Notes under the pieces: model-generated
What the model was told of the DNA's origin: nothing
The model's database searches: none
What the model saw: only the letters and a program-made list of their open reading frames with translations
Shown here: positions 1 to 8,766 of the stretch, piece by piece
Layout: every line of letters starts with the position of its first letter
Numbering within the stretch: position 1 is the stretch's first letter
Program-made: the position numbers and the translations under genes
Source: Parathalassolituus penaei
GTDB lineage: Bacteria; Pseudomonadota; Gammaproteobacteria; Pseudomonadales; Oceanobacteraceae
Reading direction: 5' to 3'
DNA: 64,000 nucleotides
Assembly (NCBI RefSeq): GCF_026626885.1
Contig: NZ_JAPNOA010000029.1
Span: 248,001-312,000 of the forward strand

Positions 1-1100
1 GGGCGCAGCGCACCAATTACCGTACTGATAGCGTCCGGGGTGTGAGCAAAATCCACCACTACCGACGGACTACCATCACGAACGTACAGCTCCATACGCC
101 CATCGACGGGACGCAGACTGGCAGCCGCTGCCACCAGTGCATTGAAATCAAAACCGGCAGCCGCCAGCATGCTGATCGCCATCACCGCATTAACCAGGTT
201 AAAACCGCCAATCAGCGGCACCTGCAGGCGAGCTTCTCCCCAAGGGCTGGTCAGCTGTGCTGACATCCAGCGGCTGCTGAACTGCGGATCACGAATCATG
301 ATGTCCGCATCCTGCTCACACGACAGGGTTAACCCCGGCACTCGCAGATTGGCCTGATGGCGCATCGCCGCAATTCGGGCGTCATCAAGGTTCAGAATCG
401 CCTGACCCAAAGGAAAATCGGTAAACAGGCGCTGTTTGGCCGCCTGATAATTATCCATGGTGCCGTGATAATCGAGATGATCCTGGGTGATGTTGGTAAT
501 CGCAGCGACCGCAAACTCCAGTCCGCTGACACGCCCTTGATGCAGGCCGTGGGACGACACCTCCATCGCCGCCAGGCAGGCACCCTGCTCTTGCATCTCT
601 TCGAGGCAGCGCAAGGTCGTCGCCAGATCCGGTGTGGTATTGCGGGTCGGTTGCAGATCAGGCCAGATACCGTTGCCGGTTGTACCAATCACGCCACAAC
701 GTTGCCCCAGACGGCTGACCAGCTGGGCCACATACTGCACGGTTGAGCTTTTGCCATTGGTGCCAGTCACTGCCAACAAGGGCAACGTCCGGGCCTGCTG
801 GTAACGACGCAGTAACCAGCCCGGTAATTGACTAGCGAGGTCAGGCACGCTGAATACCGGCACACCACCCGCTTCACAACGAAACCCGAATTCACCCTCT
901 TCCAGCACGGCAATCGCACCAGCCGCCAGGGCTGCCTTGATAAAATCCTGGCCACGGGCCAGACTGCCGGCACGGGCAATAAACAGATCACCGCGTTTGA
1001 CATCACGACTGTCGAGCACGATGTGATGGCATTCGCGATCCCACTCCGGCGGCACAAACATGCCCGCACCCACAATCTGGCTGATACGCATAGTGGCCAT
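1..1100 (-). CDS. murE: MurE, UDP-MurNAc-L-Ala-D-Glu:meso-DAP ligase (3' part cut by window edge)
   Basis: This cytoplasmic Mur ligase adds meso-diaminopimelate to UDP-MurNAc-L-Ala-D-Glu in peptidoglycan precursor synthesis. About 366 residues are in the window and the reading frame runs off position 1. The ATP-binding loop TGTNGKSS lies at about residues 112-119, and a Mur-ligase central-domain segment reading TTPDLATTLRC, then EVSSHGL and NITQDHLDYHG, follows. The C-terminal domain with the DNPR diaminopimelate-recognition motif is outside the window. The start is the ATG whose complement is at 1098-1100. It begins two bases after the ftsI stop, so the two are co-transcribed in the division/cell-wall cluster. 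Confidence 0.95.
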   Translation of the reverse strand, partial: MATMRISQIVGAGMFVPPEWDRECHHIVLDSRDVKRGDLFIARAGSLARGQDFIKAALAAGAIAVLEEGEFGFRCEAGGVPVFSVPDLASQLPGWLLRRYQQARTLPLLAVTGTNGKSSTVQYVAQLVSRLGQRCGVIGTTGNGIWPDLQPTRNTTPDLATTLRCLEEMQEQGACLAAMEVSSHGLHQGRVSGLEFAVAAITNITQDHLDYHGTMDNYQAAKQRLFTDFPLGQAILNLDDARIAAMRHQANLRVPGLTLSCEQDADIMIRDPQFSSRWMSAQLTSPWGEARLQVPLIGGFNLVNAVMAISMLAAAGFDFNALVAAAASLRPVDGRMELYVRDGSPSVVVDFAHTPDAISTVIGALR

Positions 1101-1102
1101 AA

Positions 1103-2824
1103 TTACTGGGCTCCTCCGGCAATCTGCAGTCCGTTTTTGCCAACGTTATCCGGCGGCACCTGACGCAGACGCAATGCCTGTTCCATGATGCGACCAAACA
1201 CCGGGGCAGATACCTCACCACCGTAGTATTCCTTACCCTGCGGATCGTCGATCACCACCACCATCACGAGATCCGGATTGGTAATCGGTGCCACACCGGC
1301 GAACACCGCGGTATAGGAAGATTCTTCATAACCATGATCACCGACCCGGTGAGCGGTACCGGTTTTCCCCCCCACGCGATAACCCATAACGCGCGCACGA
1401 CTGGCGGTACCCACGTTGGACGTTACGGTTTCCATCATATCCAGCACCTGACGGGCGACTTTTTCTGACATCACCGGATGACAAGGCTCTTCACGGCGTG
1501 CCTCTGCCACCAGATAGGCAGGTTTGCGGCAACCCTGCTGGGTAAACGAGGTATAAGCCTGCGCCAGTTGCAATGGCGACATGGCGATACTGTAACCGTA
1601 GGAAGCCGTTGCCAGACGCAGTTCATCCAACTGTTCAGGGAACGGCAAAACCCCGACGCTCTCACCGGGGAAGCCAAGGCCGCTCGGCTGCCCCATGCCT
1701 GCATCGCTGAACATTTTCCACAAGGCCTGAGGACCAATGGTCTTGGCCAGGAAACGTGACCCCACGTTACTGGACTTGGTGATAATGCCAGTCAGATCCA
1801 GCACACCGTAGTTACGGTGGTCACGAATGGTTTTATTGCGCACCCGCACCCACCCCGGATTGGTATCCACCAGAGTGGTTGGCTGGAACAGACCAGACTC
1901 CAGCGCTGCCGCCACCGTAAAAGGCTTGACGGTGGACCCCGGTTCAATCACATCCGCTACCGCACGGTTACGCATATTGGAAGCCACAAAATTGGCGCGA
2001 TTGTTAGGGTTGTAAGCACCTTGATTAACCATCGCCAGAATCTCACTGGTACGAGCATCCAGAATCACCGCGGACCCTGATCGGGCATGGTGAGTCTGTA
2101 CTGCAGCCATCAGTTCGCGATAGGCCAGATACTGCAGGCGCAAATCAATGGTCAAAGTAATATCCCGACCAGGCTCAGCAACAGAATCAACACTGACCTG
2201 TTTGACGATATGGCCGTAACGATCTTTTACCACCGTACGTTTCCCATCCTTACCAGTCAGGTATTTGTCGTATGCAAGCTCAAGACCTTCCTGGCCCTGA
2301 CCGTCAATATTCACAATACCCACAACGTGGGATGCTACTTCCGCTGCCGGGTAAAAACGACGAAAGCCTTCCTGCAACTGGATCCCATCAATCCCCAGCT
2401 CCGCAATAGCTTTGGCCAGATCCGGCTCTACCTGACGATCCAGATAAATAAAACCACGGCCCTTGGCGGCGGCCTCACGAACGGTACGCACCATCGCGTC
2501 TGCAGGTTGCCCTAAAATACGGGCAATCTCCGGAATACGAGCCAGATCAACCTGGGCCGGGTGCAAACCGATATCCACTACCGGAGTACTCACAGCCAAC
2601 GGGTTACCGAAGCGATCAGTGATCATGCCGCGACGAGCCGTTTCCAGCTGCGCCCGCACAACACGCTTTTCACCCTCTTCAAACAGGAACGGCTGATCAA
2701 TGGTATGCAACATGATCAATCGAACCAGAATCGCTCCCAACAGCAACCCCAATGCGACCAGAACGACAATAAAGCGCCAGCGCGGAATACTATAAGTTGA
2801 CGACTCTTCGGAGTGAGCGTTCAT
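1103..2824 (-). CDS. ftsI: FtsI, penicillin-binding protein 3 (septal transpeptidase)
   Basis: This is the class B penicillin-binding protein that cross-links septal peptidoglycan in the divisome. It has a short cytoplasmic N-terminus, one transmembrane anchor at about residues 17-39, a pedestal domain, and the transpeptidase domain. All three active-site motifs are visible: SxxK as STVK at 297-300, SxN as SSN at 350-352, and KTGT at 486-489. The length of 573 residues is normal. The start ATG overlaps the ftsL stop by 4 bases (translational coupling) and murE follows 2 bases after the stop. Confidence 0.97.
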   Translation of the reverse strand: MNAHSEESSTYSIPRWRFIVVLVALGLLLGAILVRLIMLHTIDQPFLFEEGEKRVVRAQLETARRGMITDRFGNPLAVSTPVVDIGLHPAQVDLARIPEIARILGQPADAMVRTVREAAAKGRGFIYLDRQVEPDLAKAIAELGIDGIQLQEGFRRFYPAAEVASHVVGIVNIDGQGQEGLELAYDKYLTGKDGKRTVVKDRYGHIVKQVSVDSVAEPGRDITLTIDLRLQYLAYRELMAAVQTHHARSGSAVILDARTSEILAMVNQGAYNPNNRANFVASNMRNRAVADVIEPGSTVKPFTVAAALESGLFQPTTLVDTNPGWVRVRNKTIRDHRNYGVLDLTGIITKSSNVGSRFLAKTIGPQALWKMFSDAGMGQPSGLGFPGESVGVLPFPEQLDELRLATASYGYSIAMSPLQLAQAYTSFTQQGCRKPAYLVAEARREEPCHPVMSEKVARQVLDMMETVTSNVGTASRARVMGYRVGGKTGTAHRVGDHGYEESSYTAVFAGVAPITNPDLVMVVVIDDPQGKEYYGGEVSAPVFGRIMEQALRLRQVPPDNVGKNGLQIAGGAQ

Positions 2825-3075
2825 GGCTTTAATACTCTGACGTCGTCAGCTTCCATCATGTCGAGCTCAGCGCGGGCACGCAGATCGACGCGCGTGTAGG
2901 AAATCAGGGTCCCCAGCTCCAGCACCATACGGGTTTGTTCCAGTCGCAGATCTTTGACCTGCCGGTCCAGAAGACTCCATGCCTGCATCAACTCACGATT
3001 GCTCTGGGTAATCGCAATCTGGATCAGAGCGGATGCCATAACACAGATCCAGATCAGGATATTGAACTGACTCAC
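2821..3075 (-). CDS. ftsL: FtsL, cell division protein
   Basis: This is a small bitopic protein of 84 residues with an N-terminal membrane segment at about residues 5-22 and a periplasmic helical, coiled-coil-like region. FtsL forms the FtsQLB complex that activates FtsWI. Sequence identity within the family is low, so the call rests on size, topology and position between rsmH and ftsI. It overlaps both neighbours by 4 bases. The tail after residue 60 is rich in charged residues. Confidence 0.9.
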   Translation of the reverse strand: MSQFNILIWICVMASALIQIAITQSNRELMQAWSLLDRQVKDLRLEQTRMVLELGTLISYTRVDLRARAELDMMEADDVRVLKP

Positions 3076-4007
3076 GGCAGACGCTCCGCAATACGCAACA
3101 CGGCACTGCGCGCTCGGGCATTTCGTTTGACTTCTTCATCGTCCGGCATGATGGCTTTGCCAATGTGGCGCAGCGTCTTGCCCAGCTGATCTTCCGGAAT
3201 CGCCAGACCCGGTGGCAAATCACGGCCCTTTTCAGCGGCACGAATAAAACGCTTCACCATGCGGTCTTCCAACGAGTGGAAGCTGATGACCGACAAACGA
3301 CCACCCGTGGCCAGCAAGTCAATGCTGTCATCCAGCACGTTTTCGAGATCACCCAGCTCGTTATTTACCGCAATACGAATCGCCTGAAACGCACGTGTCG
3401 CTGGATGTTTGTGTTTTTCCCAGGCTGGATTGGCTGCCTTGATGATTTCGGCCAACTGCACGGTACGGGTAATGGCTTCGCGGCCACGAGCCTCTACCAG
3501 CGCACGCGCCATACGGCGGGCGAAACGCTCTTCACCGTATTCTTTTAATACACGGGCAATTTCGGATTCAGCTGTAGTAGCCACCCATTCCGCAGCACTC
3601 AGACCGGCATCCGGATTCATACGCATATCCAGCGGGCCATCACGCATAAAGCTGAAGCCGCGCTCGGCGTCATCCAGCTGTGGAGAAGACACCCCAAGGT
3701 CGAGCAGGATGCCGTTAACCTTTTCAATGCCACGCGCAGCCAGCTCGGCTTTCATATCGGCGAAGCTGGACTGGATGATGGTAAAGCGCGGATCTTCCTG
3801 TTCGAGAGCCTGGCCCGCGGCGATGGCCAGCGGGTCCTTGTCAAATCCGAACAGACGGCCACCGCTGCCAAGACGGGACAACAATAGACGGCTGTGCCCA
3901 CCACGACCGAACGTACCATCAACATAGATGCCGTCCGGATGGTTAAGACAACCCTCCACGGTTGGCTCCAACAGCACCGTGGTATGGGCAAATTCACTCA
4001 GATTCAT
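3072..4007 (-). CDS. rsmH: RsmH, 16S rRNA m4C1402 methyltransferase
   Basis: RsmH (MraW) is the SAM-dependent enzyme that methylates N4 of C1402 in 16S rRNA. The N-terminus [13 protein letters not shown] and the following [12 protein letters not shown]-binding loop are typical, as are [20 protein letters not shown] at about residues 100-119 and [13 protein letters not shown] near residue 250. The length of 311 residues matches the family. It overlaps mraZ upstream and ftsL downstream by 4 bases each. Confidence 0.97.
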   Translation of the reverse strand: MNLSEFAHTTVLLEPTVEGCLNHPDGIYVDGTFGRGGHSRLLLSRLGSGGRLFGFDKDPLAIAAGQALEQEDPRFTIIQSSFADMKAELAARGIEKVNGILLDLGVSSPQLDDAERGFSFMRDGPLDMRMNPDAGLSAAEWVATTAESEIARVLKEYGEERFARRMARALVEARGREAITRTVQLAEIIKAANPAWEKHKHPATRAFQAIRIAVNNELGDLENVLDDSIDLLATGGRLSVISFHSLEDRMVKRFIRAAEKGRDLPPGLAIPEDQLGKTLRHIGKAIMPDDEEVKRNARARSAVLRIAERLP

Positions 4008-4459
4008 AATGACAGGCTCTTCAATTCTTCCGGCAGGTCGTCCAGCGACATTGGCTGTTGCAGGTAACGGTCGAGCTCACCATCCCAACGAGCCTTATCC
4101 CAGAGTTCCAACTTGTTGCCTTGCCCCATGAGCACACACTCACGCGACAATCCGGCATATTCTCGCAGCGCCGCGCCCAAGAGGATGCGGCCACTGCCGT
4201 CAGGTTCACAATCGGTGGCATATCCCAGCAGCATGCGCTTGATCACACGTACGCGGGCATCAAAACTCGGCAAGGCCTGTACTTTGGTTTCAATCACGGA
4301 CCATTCCGATACCGGATATAGCATCAGGCAACGATCCTGAGTGTCCACCGTCACCACCAGCCCAGTCGACCCGAACCCTTCCAGCACTTCTCGTACCCGG
4401 GTTGGAATCGCCAGACGCCCTTTGGCATCGAGACTGATGTTGAACATTCCGCGAAACAC
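4004..4459 (-). CDS. mraZ: MraZ, transcriptional regulator of the division cluster
   Basis: This DNA-binding protein has two tandem SpoVT/AbrB half-domains. The repeat signature is visible twice, in [17 protein letters not shown] at about residues 8-24 and in [18 protein letters not shown]. In E. coli MraZ binds direct repeats upstream of its own gene and represses the operon. Here it is the first gene after a promoter that overlaps three evenly spaced boxes (4625-4650), so autoregulation is likely. It is 151 residues and overlaps rsmH by 4 bases. Confidence 0.96.
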   Translation of the reverse strand: MFRGMFNISLDAKGRLAIPTRVREVLEGFGSTGLVVTVDTQDRCLMLYPVSEWSVIETKVQALPSFDARVRVIKRMLLGYATDCEPDGSGRILLGAALREYAGLSRECVLMGQGNKLELWDKARWDGELDRYLQQPMSLDDLPEELKSLSL

Positions 4460-4553
4460 GTTAGCAGCCCCAAACGACCGACTGGACAGGTTTGCACATC
4501 AACCAATCGGGCCTGCATGCCACACAGGACTGCAACTGACCATTGGACAGTGA

Positions 4554-4570
4554 CGAAGGTTCAACCTTCG
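4554..4570. other. 17-bp perfect palindrome in the mraZ leader
   Basis: CGAAGGTT and AACCTTCG flank a single central base in the leader between the mraZ promoter and gene. It could be a short hairpin in the leader RNA or a dimeric protein-binding site. There is no T-tract, so it does not look like a terminator. The function is unknown. Confidence 0.4.
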
Positions 4571-4624
4571 CAGACTCAGCAATTGGACATTCATCGCCAC
4601 TATCCCCATATTTTTCCCGTTTGT

Positions 4625-4650
4625 GCCACTTTCTGACACTTTGCGACACT
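4625..4650 (-). promoter_or_regulatory. MraZ operator: three AGTG(T/G)C boxes at 10-bp spacing
   Basis: On the minus strand AGTGTC (4650-4645), AGTGTC (4640-4635) and AGTGGC (4630-4625) recur with an exact 10-bp period, two of them preceded by AA. MraZ proteins are known to bind three or more short G-rich direct repeats with 10-bp periodicity upstream of mraZ. The array starts inside the -10 element and covers the predicted transcription start, which fits repression. Assignment to MraZ is inference from position and spacing. Confidence 0.8.
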
Positions 4651-4676
4651 ATAGGAATGCCCCCGTTCTTTTGCAA
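4648..4676 (-). promoter_or_regulatory. mraZ promoter (sigma-70 type)
   Basis: On the minus strand a -35 element TTGCAA (4676-4671) and a -10 element TATAGT (4653-4648) are separated by exactly 17 bp. This predicts a start near 4641 and a leader of about 180 nt before mraZ. The -10 overlaps the first MraZ box. Confidence 0.7.
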
Positions 4677-4902
4677 GTTACCAGCCTGCACTCACTTCAC
4701 AAAATATGCTTTATTCACAAGCACTTAGCGCAATTCAGGGTAATAAAAAAAATCCTGTCAGACGAAATCGGTACAACCGTCATAATGCTGCAACTCACAC
4801 TTCAAGTAACTTCTGAAGAAAGTGCTCTCAATGAGTGGGAAACGAGCCCAAATAGCAACAATCCATCTGTAAAACAACCCAACACAAACATCACTCAACC
4901 GT

Positions 4903-4931
4903 TCGGCAACATGTTTGTAAAACGGTAAACT
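4903..4931 (+). promoter_or_regulatory. candidate promoter for the DUF502 gene
   Basis: TCGGCA (4903-4908) and TAAACT (4926-4931) lie 17 bp apart, just upstream of a TGGAG ribosome-binding site and the ATG at 4956. Both hexamers are only partial matches. The surrounding 4700-4950 stretch is AT-rich and carries no convincing gene. Confidence 0.3.
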
Positions 4932-4955
4932 GAGCACCCCCTCTGGAGACAAAAC

Positions 4956-5636
4956 ATGCGTTATCTGTTGAGAATTGTCCTGCGTGGCTCCGCCGTCACC
5001 CTGCCAATGGTTGTAACGGCCTGGATATTGTGGTCAGCACTGGAATGGCTGAACCATGTCGGTCTGAAGTTGCTGGAATGGATTTCAATGCCAATTCCTG
5101 AAATTCCAGGCACTGGCCTGATTGTGATGCTGGCCACCTTGCTGGTGATTGGTCTGCTGTTCCAGATCAACCCGATCAGTTGGTTATTTCAGGAACTCGA
5201 AGACTGGTTGCTGCGTTTTCCGGTAGTGAAAACCCTCTATGGGGCAGTGAAGGATTTTGCCGGGATGTTTGAAGGCAAGAAAAAACAGTCACAGCAGGTA
5301 GTGCTGGTTAATATGCCGGGACAAGGTACAGCTGTCGGATTTATCACCTCCCCGGAAACACCCCTGGCCGTCAGCAAGGTAATGCCGGAACAGGATCTGG
5401 TAACCGTTTATTTACCCATGAGCTACATGGTGGGCGGGTATACACTGTTTTTGCCACGCACCCAGATAACACCAGTGGACTGGTCTTTTGAGGATGCCAT
5501 GCGTTTTGCGCTAACGGCCGGCGTATCACAGAGCACCAGTCGGTTGAGTAAGGGGAGCAATCCGGATAAAAGTTCGGATAAAAACGATGAAAATACAGAC
5601 AAGAATCGCAATTCTGCAATCAAACAAGCGGGATAG
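4956..5636 (+). CDS. DUF502 family inner-membrane protein
   Basis: The 226-residue protein has two membrane segments at about residues 8-28 and 53-71, then a soluble domain reading VKTLYGAVKDFAGMF and a central PGQGTAVGFITS, characteristic of DUF502 (COG2928). No biochemical role is established for the family. The last 30 residues are a polar, Lys/Asp/Asn-rich tail. The start is supported by TGGAG 7-8 bases upstream. It is transcribed divergently from mraZ and may share transcription with the CNB protein gene 56 bases downstream. Confidence 0.85.
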   Translation: MRYLLRIVLRGSAVTLPMVVTAWILWSALEWLNHVGLKLLEWISMPIPEIPGTGLIVMLATLLVIGLLFQINPISWLFQELEDWLLRFPVVKTLYGAVKDFAGMFEGKKKQSQQVVLVNMPGQGTAVGFITSPETPLAVSKVMPEQDLVTVYLPMSYMVGGYTLFLPRTQITPVDWSFEDAMRFALTAGVSQSTSRLSKGSNPDKSSDKNDENTDKNRNSAIKQAG

Positions 5637-5692
5637 CCTGGCATTTGCTAGACTTGTAGGAATGTTAAACATTGCCCTTTGATTGAGATCCA

Positions 5693-6745
5693 ATGCATCC
5701 GCTGCTAACCCCTGAACGTCTCAAGAACTTTATTCCGTTCGACGACCTTTCTGAAAATGCCATCGGAGAATTGCTCCCACACTTTATTGTGCGAGAGTTG
5801 CCAGCACGCAAAATTCTCTTCAAACGTGGCGATGCCGAGAAATATTGTTATTTCCTGCTTCAGGGGCAGGTTGATCTGGTGGATGACCGTTTTCAGGTCA
5901 ACCGTGTCGAGGGCGACGACGACGCCAACATTCTTGCCCTTGATGCAACCCACGCGATTCATCGCAACGCCGCCATCACCCAGACCGATGCAATCATTGC
6001 CGTGATCAGCCGCCAGCATGTGGAACTGATCAGTACCTGGCTGGAATTGTCGCATAGCTACCGCGAAGAGCCGGAAGAACAGGACTGGCTGGAAGCACTG
6101 CTGACGTCCGATCTGTTCAACAAGATTCCGCCCGGCAATATCCAGAAACTCATCAATCGCTTTGCCGAGCGCGAAGTCAAACTGGGGGATGTCATCATTT
6201 CCCAGGGTGACGAAGCATCGGAATGTTATGTCATCAAACGCGGCCGGGCGCTGGTCACCCGTCAAACCCCCAAAGGTCTGGAAACCCTGGCCGCTCTTGG
6301 AGCTGGCGCCCTGTTCGGTGAAGATGCCCTGATCAGCCAATTACCACGCAGCGCCAATATTACCATGAGCAGTGATGGCATTCTGATGGTGCTCAACAAA
6401 GACGACTTTGACCAGCTGCTGAAGTCCTTGGTATTGGAGTACATCGAAGAAGCCGACCTCGACGACCTCATCGAAAACAGCGACACCGGCGTGGTTCTGC
6501 TTGACGTTCGTAATAACGAAGAAATCCAGCACAATCCGATCCCGCGTAGCCGGGCCATGCCACTGGCACGTCTACGCACAGAAATGCGCAGCCTCGACAA
6601 GGTGTTCATGTACGTCATTATTGGTGGCGGTCGTGCCGAAGCCGCAGCCTATATCCTGATTGAGGACGGTTATCAGGTAAAAGTGATGCGCCAACCGGAA
6701 ATTGAGAACAAACCTGCCGCCGACTCGCTGGAGTCCGACGAATAA
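5693..6745 (+). CDS. Cyclic-nucleotide-binding domain protein with C-terminal rhodanese-like domain lacking its cysteine
   Basis: The 350-residue soluble protein has a degenerate cNMP-binding fold at about residues 15-120 and a clearer one at about 140-255 (GDVIISQGDEASECYVIKRG, then ALGAGALFGEDALISQLPRS, close to the phosphate-binding cassette). A rhodanese-like segment of about 260-330 follows (VVLLDVRNNEEIQHNPIP). The loop that normally holds the catalytic Cys reads YVIIGGGRAEAAA, with Val instead of Cys, so sulphur transfer is unlikely. There is no helix-turn-helix, so it is not a Crp-type regulator. A regulatory or scaffold role is plausible but unknown. Confidence 0.85.
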   Translation: MHPLLTPERLKNFIPFDDLSENAIGELLPHFIVRELPARKILFKRGDAEKYCYFLLQGQVDLVDDRFQVNRVEGDDDANILALDATHAIHRNAAITQTDAIIAVISRQHVELISTWLELSHSYREEPEEQDWLEALLTSDLFNKIPPGNIQKLINRFAEREVKLGDVIISQGDEASECYVIKRGRALVTRQTPKGLETLAALGAGALFGEDALISQLPRSANITMSSDGILMVLNKDDFDQLLKSLVLEYIEEADLDDLIENSDTGVVLLDVRNNEEIQHNPIPRSRAMPLARLRTEMRSLDKVFMYVIIGGGRAEAAAYILIEDGYQVKVMRQPEIENKPAADSLESDE

Positions 6746-6831
6746 ACCAATAAGCGGCAACAGCAGCACGCGGTTGCCGTTGGCTTGTGTATAATGCGGG
6801 GCCCTGTAATTGGTTACCCCGCACACACTCC

Positions 6832-8448
6832 ATGATACGAATTACCGAACTGCGCCTGCCGCTTGATCACATTCCGGAAGCCCTCCCTGCTGCCATCATC
6901 GACCGCCTTGGCATCGCTGGCACCGACCTTCTGAATTTTGAAGTGTTCAAACGTGGTTATGATGCTCGCAAACGCGATGCCATCGTGCTGGTGTATACCC
7001 TTGATATCCAGGTAAACAACGAAGCCGAGGTACTGGCACGTCATCAGCACGACCAGCACGTTCGTGTCGCACCGGACACCAATTACAAATTTGTTGCCCG
7101 CCTGGATGCGCCGGTCGAAGCTCGTCCGGTGATTGTAGGATTCGGTCCTTGCGGCCTGATGGCCGCACTTGTTCTGGCTCAGATGGGTCTGCGTCCGATT
7201 GTGCTGGAACGCGGCAAAAAGGTTCGTGAACGCACCAAGGACACCTGGGGGCTGTGGCGTAAAAACAAGCTCAACACCCAATCCAACGTCCAGTTTGGCG
7301 AAGGTGGCGCAGGCACGTTCTCGGACGGCAAGCTCTACAGCCAGATCAAGGACCCGCATCATTATGGCCGCAAGGTTCTGACCGAATTCGTCAAAGCTGG
7401 CGCCCCGGAAGAAATTCTCTACGTCAGTAAACCGCACATTGGTACATTCCGGCTGGTCAGCATGATTGAAAACATGCGCACCGAGATTGAAAGCCTTGGT
7501 GGTGAAATCCGCTTCGAACAGCAGGTGACCGACGTCATCATCGAGAAAGACCAGCTGCGTGGTGTAATCGTGAACAGTGAACAGGAACTGCGCACCGACC
7601 ACGTCATTCTGGCTCTCGGCCACAGTGCTCGCGACACCTTCGAAATGCTCCACGAACGTGGTGTATTCATGGAAGCCAAACCGTTTTCCATCGGTTTCCG
7701 GATCGAACATCCACAGTCTCTTATCGACCGCGCCCGCTTTGGCAAAAGCGCTGGCAATCCGTTGCTGGGTGCAGCTGACTACAAAATCGTTCATCACGCC
7801 AAAAACGGCCGTGGCGTATACAGCTTCTGTATGTGCCCAGGCGGCCGTGTGGTTGCTGCGACGTCAGAAGAAGGCCACGTCGTTACCAACGGCATGAGCC
7901 AATATTCCCGTAACGAGCGCAATGCCAACGCCGGTATTGTGGTAGGCATTACGCCGGATGATTATCCAGGTGGTCCGCTTGCGGGGATTGCGTTCCAGCG
8001 TCAGTGGGAAAAACGTGCCTACGAACTCGGCGGTGGCACCTATGAAGCCCCTGCTCAACTGGTTGGTGACTTTATTAAAGGCAAGGCATCAACGTCTTTG
8101 GGGGATGTCATTCCATCCTACGAACCAGGTGTACACCTGACCGACCTGGCAACGGCACTGCCGGATTACGCCATTCAGGCAATCCGTGAAGCATTGCCTG
8201 CGTTTGATCGCCAGATCAAGGGATTCAACCGTTACGATGCGGTACTGACCGGTGTGGAAACCCGCACTTCGTCACCACTGCGCATTACCCGCGGTGAAAA
8301 TCTGCAGAGTCTGAACATTCGCGGCCTGTACCCTGCTGGTGAAGGTGCCGGTTATGCCGGTGGCATCCTGTCCGCCGGAGTCGACGGTATCAAGGTTGCC
8401 GAAACAGTAGCTATTGATCTGATCAAAAGCTGTACGGCCCAATACTGA
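6832..8448 (+). CDS. COG2509-type FAD-dependent dehydrogenase/oxidoreductase
   Basis: This soluble flavoprotein of 538 residues has an N-terminal domain of about 90 residues followed by a dinucleotide-binding motif GFGPCG at 103-108. The stretch FGEGGAGTFSDGKL is typical of COG2509 proteins, and the C-terminal LYPAGEGAGYAGGI is the second FAD contact. The substrate is unknown. The start at 6832 is preferred over an in-frame GTG at 6787, because a TATAAT box (6790-6795) overlaps that GTG. It would give a leader of about 30 nt. The gene stands alone and is followed by a strong hairpin. Confidence 0.88.
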   Translation: MIRITELRLPLDHIPEALPAAIIDRLGIAGTDLLNFEVFKRGYDARKRDAIVLVYTLDIQVNNEAEVLARHQHDQHVRVAPDTNYKFVARLDAPVEARPVIVGFGPCGLMAALVLAQMGLRPIVLERGKKVRERTKDTWGLWRKNKLNTQSNVQFGEGGAGTFSDGKLYSQIKDPHHYGRKVLTEFVKAGAPEEILYVSKPHIGTFRLVSMIENMRTEIESLGGEIRFEQQVTDVIIEKDQLRGVIVNSEQELRTDHVILALGHSARDTFEMLHERGVFMEAKPFSIGFRIEHPQSLIDRARFGKSAGNPLLGAADYKIVHHAKNGRGVYSFCMCPGGRVVAATSEEGHVVTNGMSQYSRNERNANAGIVVGITPDDYPGGPLAGIAFQRQWEKRAYELGGGTYEAPAQLVGDFIKGKASTSLGDVIPSYEPGVHLTDLATALPDYAIQAIREALPAFDRQIKGFNRYDAVLTGVETRTSSPLRITRGENLQSLNIRGLYPAGEGAGYAGGILSAGVDGIKVAETVAIDLIKSCTAQY

Positions 8449-8473
8449 TCCTATAGAAGATCGGAAAATGTCC

Positions 8474-8500
8474 GGATGGTACTCCAGGTGAGTACCATCC
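8474..8500 (+). terminator. 11-bp perfect hairpin after the FAD-protein gene
   Basis: GGATGGTACTC and GAGTACCATCC pair perfectly around the 5-base loop CAGGT, 26 bases after the stop at 8448. No T-run follows, so it is either a non-canonical terminator or an mRNA 3'-end stabiliser. Confidence 0.5.
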
Positions 8501-8766
8501 ATTCGTGACAATCTATATACCTGCCAGTCTTGCAAAACTGCCGATATGACAAAAGATATTTTTCTATCAGGCATTATAACCCGCTGTTTTCGCGTAAAGT
8601 TTGTGCGAGAATCGTCAGCGGCCAATATATGAATCAGCGCAGTGAAACGCCCCGCCGTTCGGCATATTCTGGCATCATCACACTGCGTCTAAGCTCGTCC
8701 GAGCAAATAAGAGCCTCCTGTAATCTGATATTCTGGTTTTAATAAGCGTTTTGGCGGAGTACCCGT
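8501..8766. other. Intergenic region upstream of opgG
   Basis: This AT-richer stretch between the hairpin and opgG holds no convincing gene. It must contain the opgG promoter. Several TATA-like stretches are present but none has a well-spaced -35, so no promoter is called. A GGCGGAG ribosome-binding sequence precedes the opgG ATG. Confidence 0.4.

Noticed and set aside
4623-4928. A 101-codon open frame between mraZ and the DUF502 gene
   Set aside because: It starts in the mraZ operator, lacks a ribosome-binding site and shows no domain.
6787-6831. Upstream GTG start for the FAD protein
   Set aside because: It would place the start inside a TATAAT element and adds 15 residues unlike the family.
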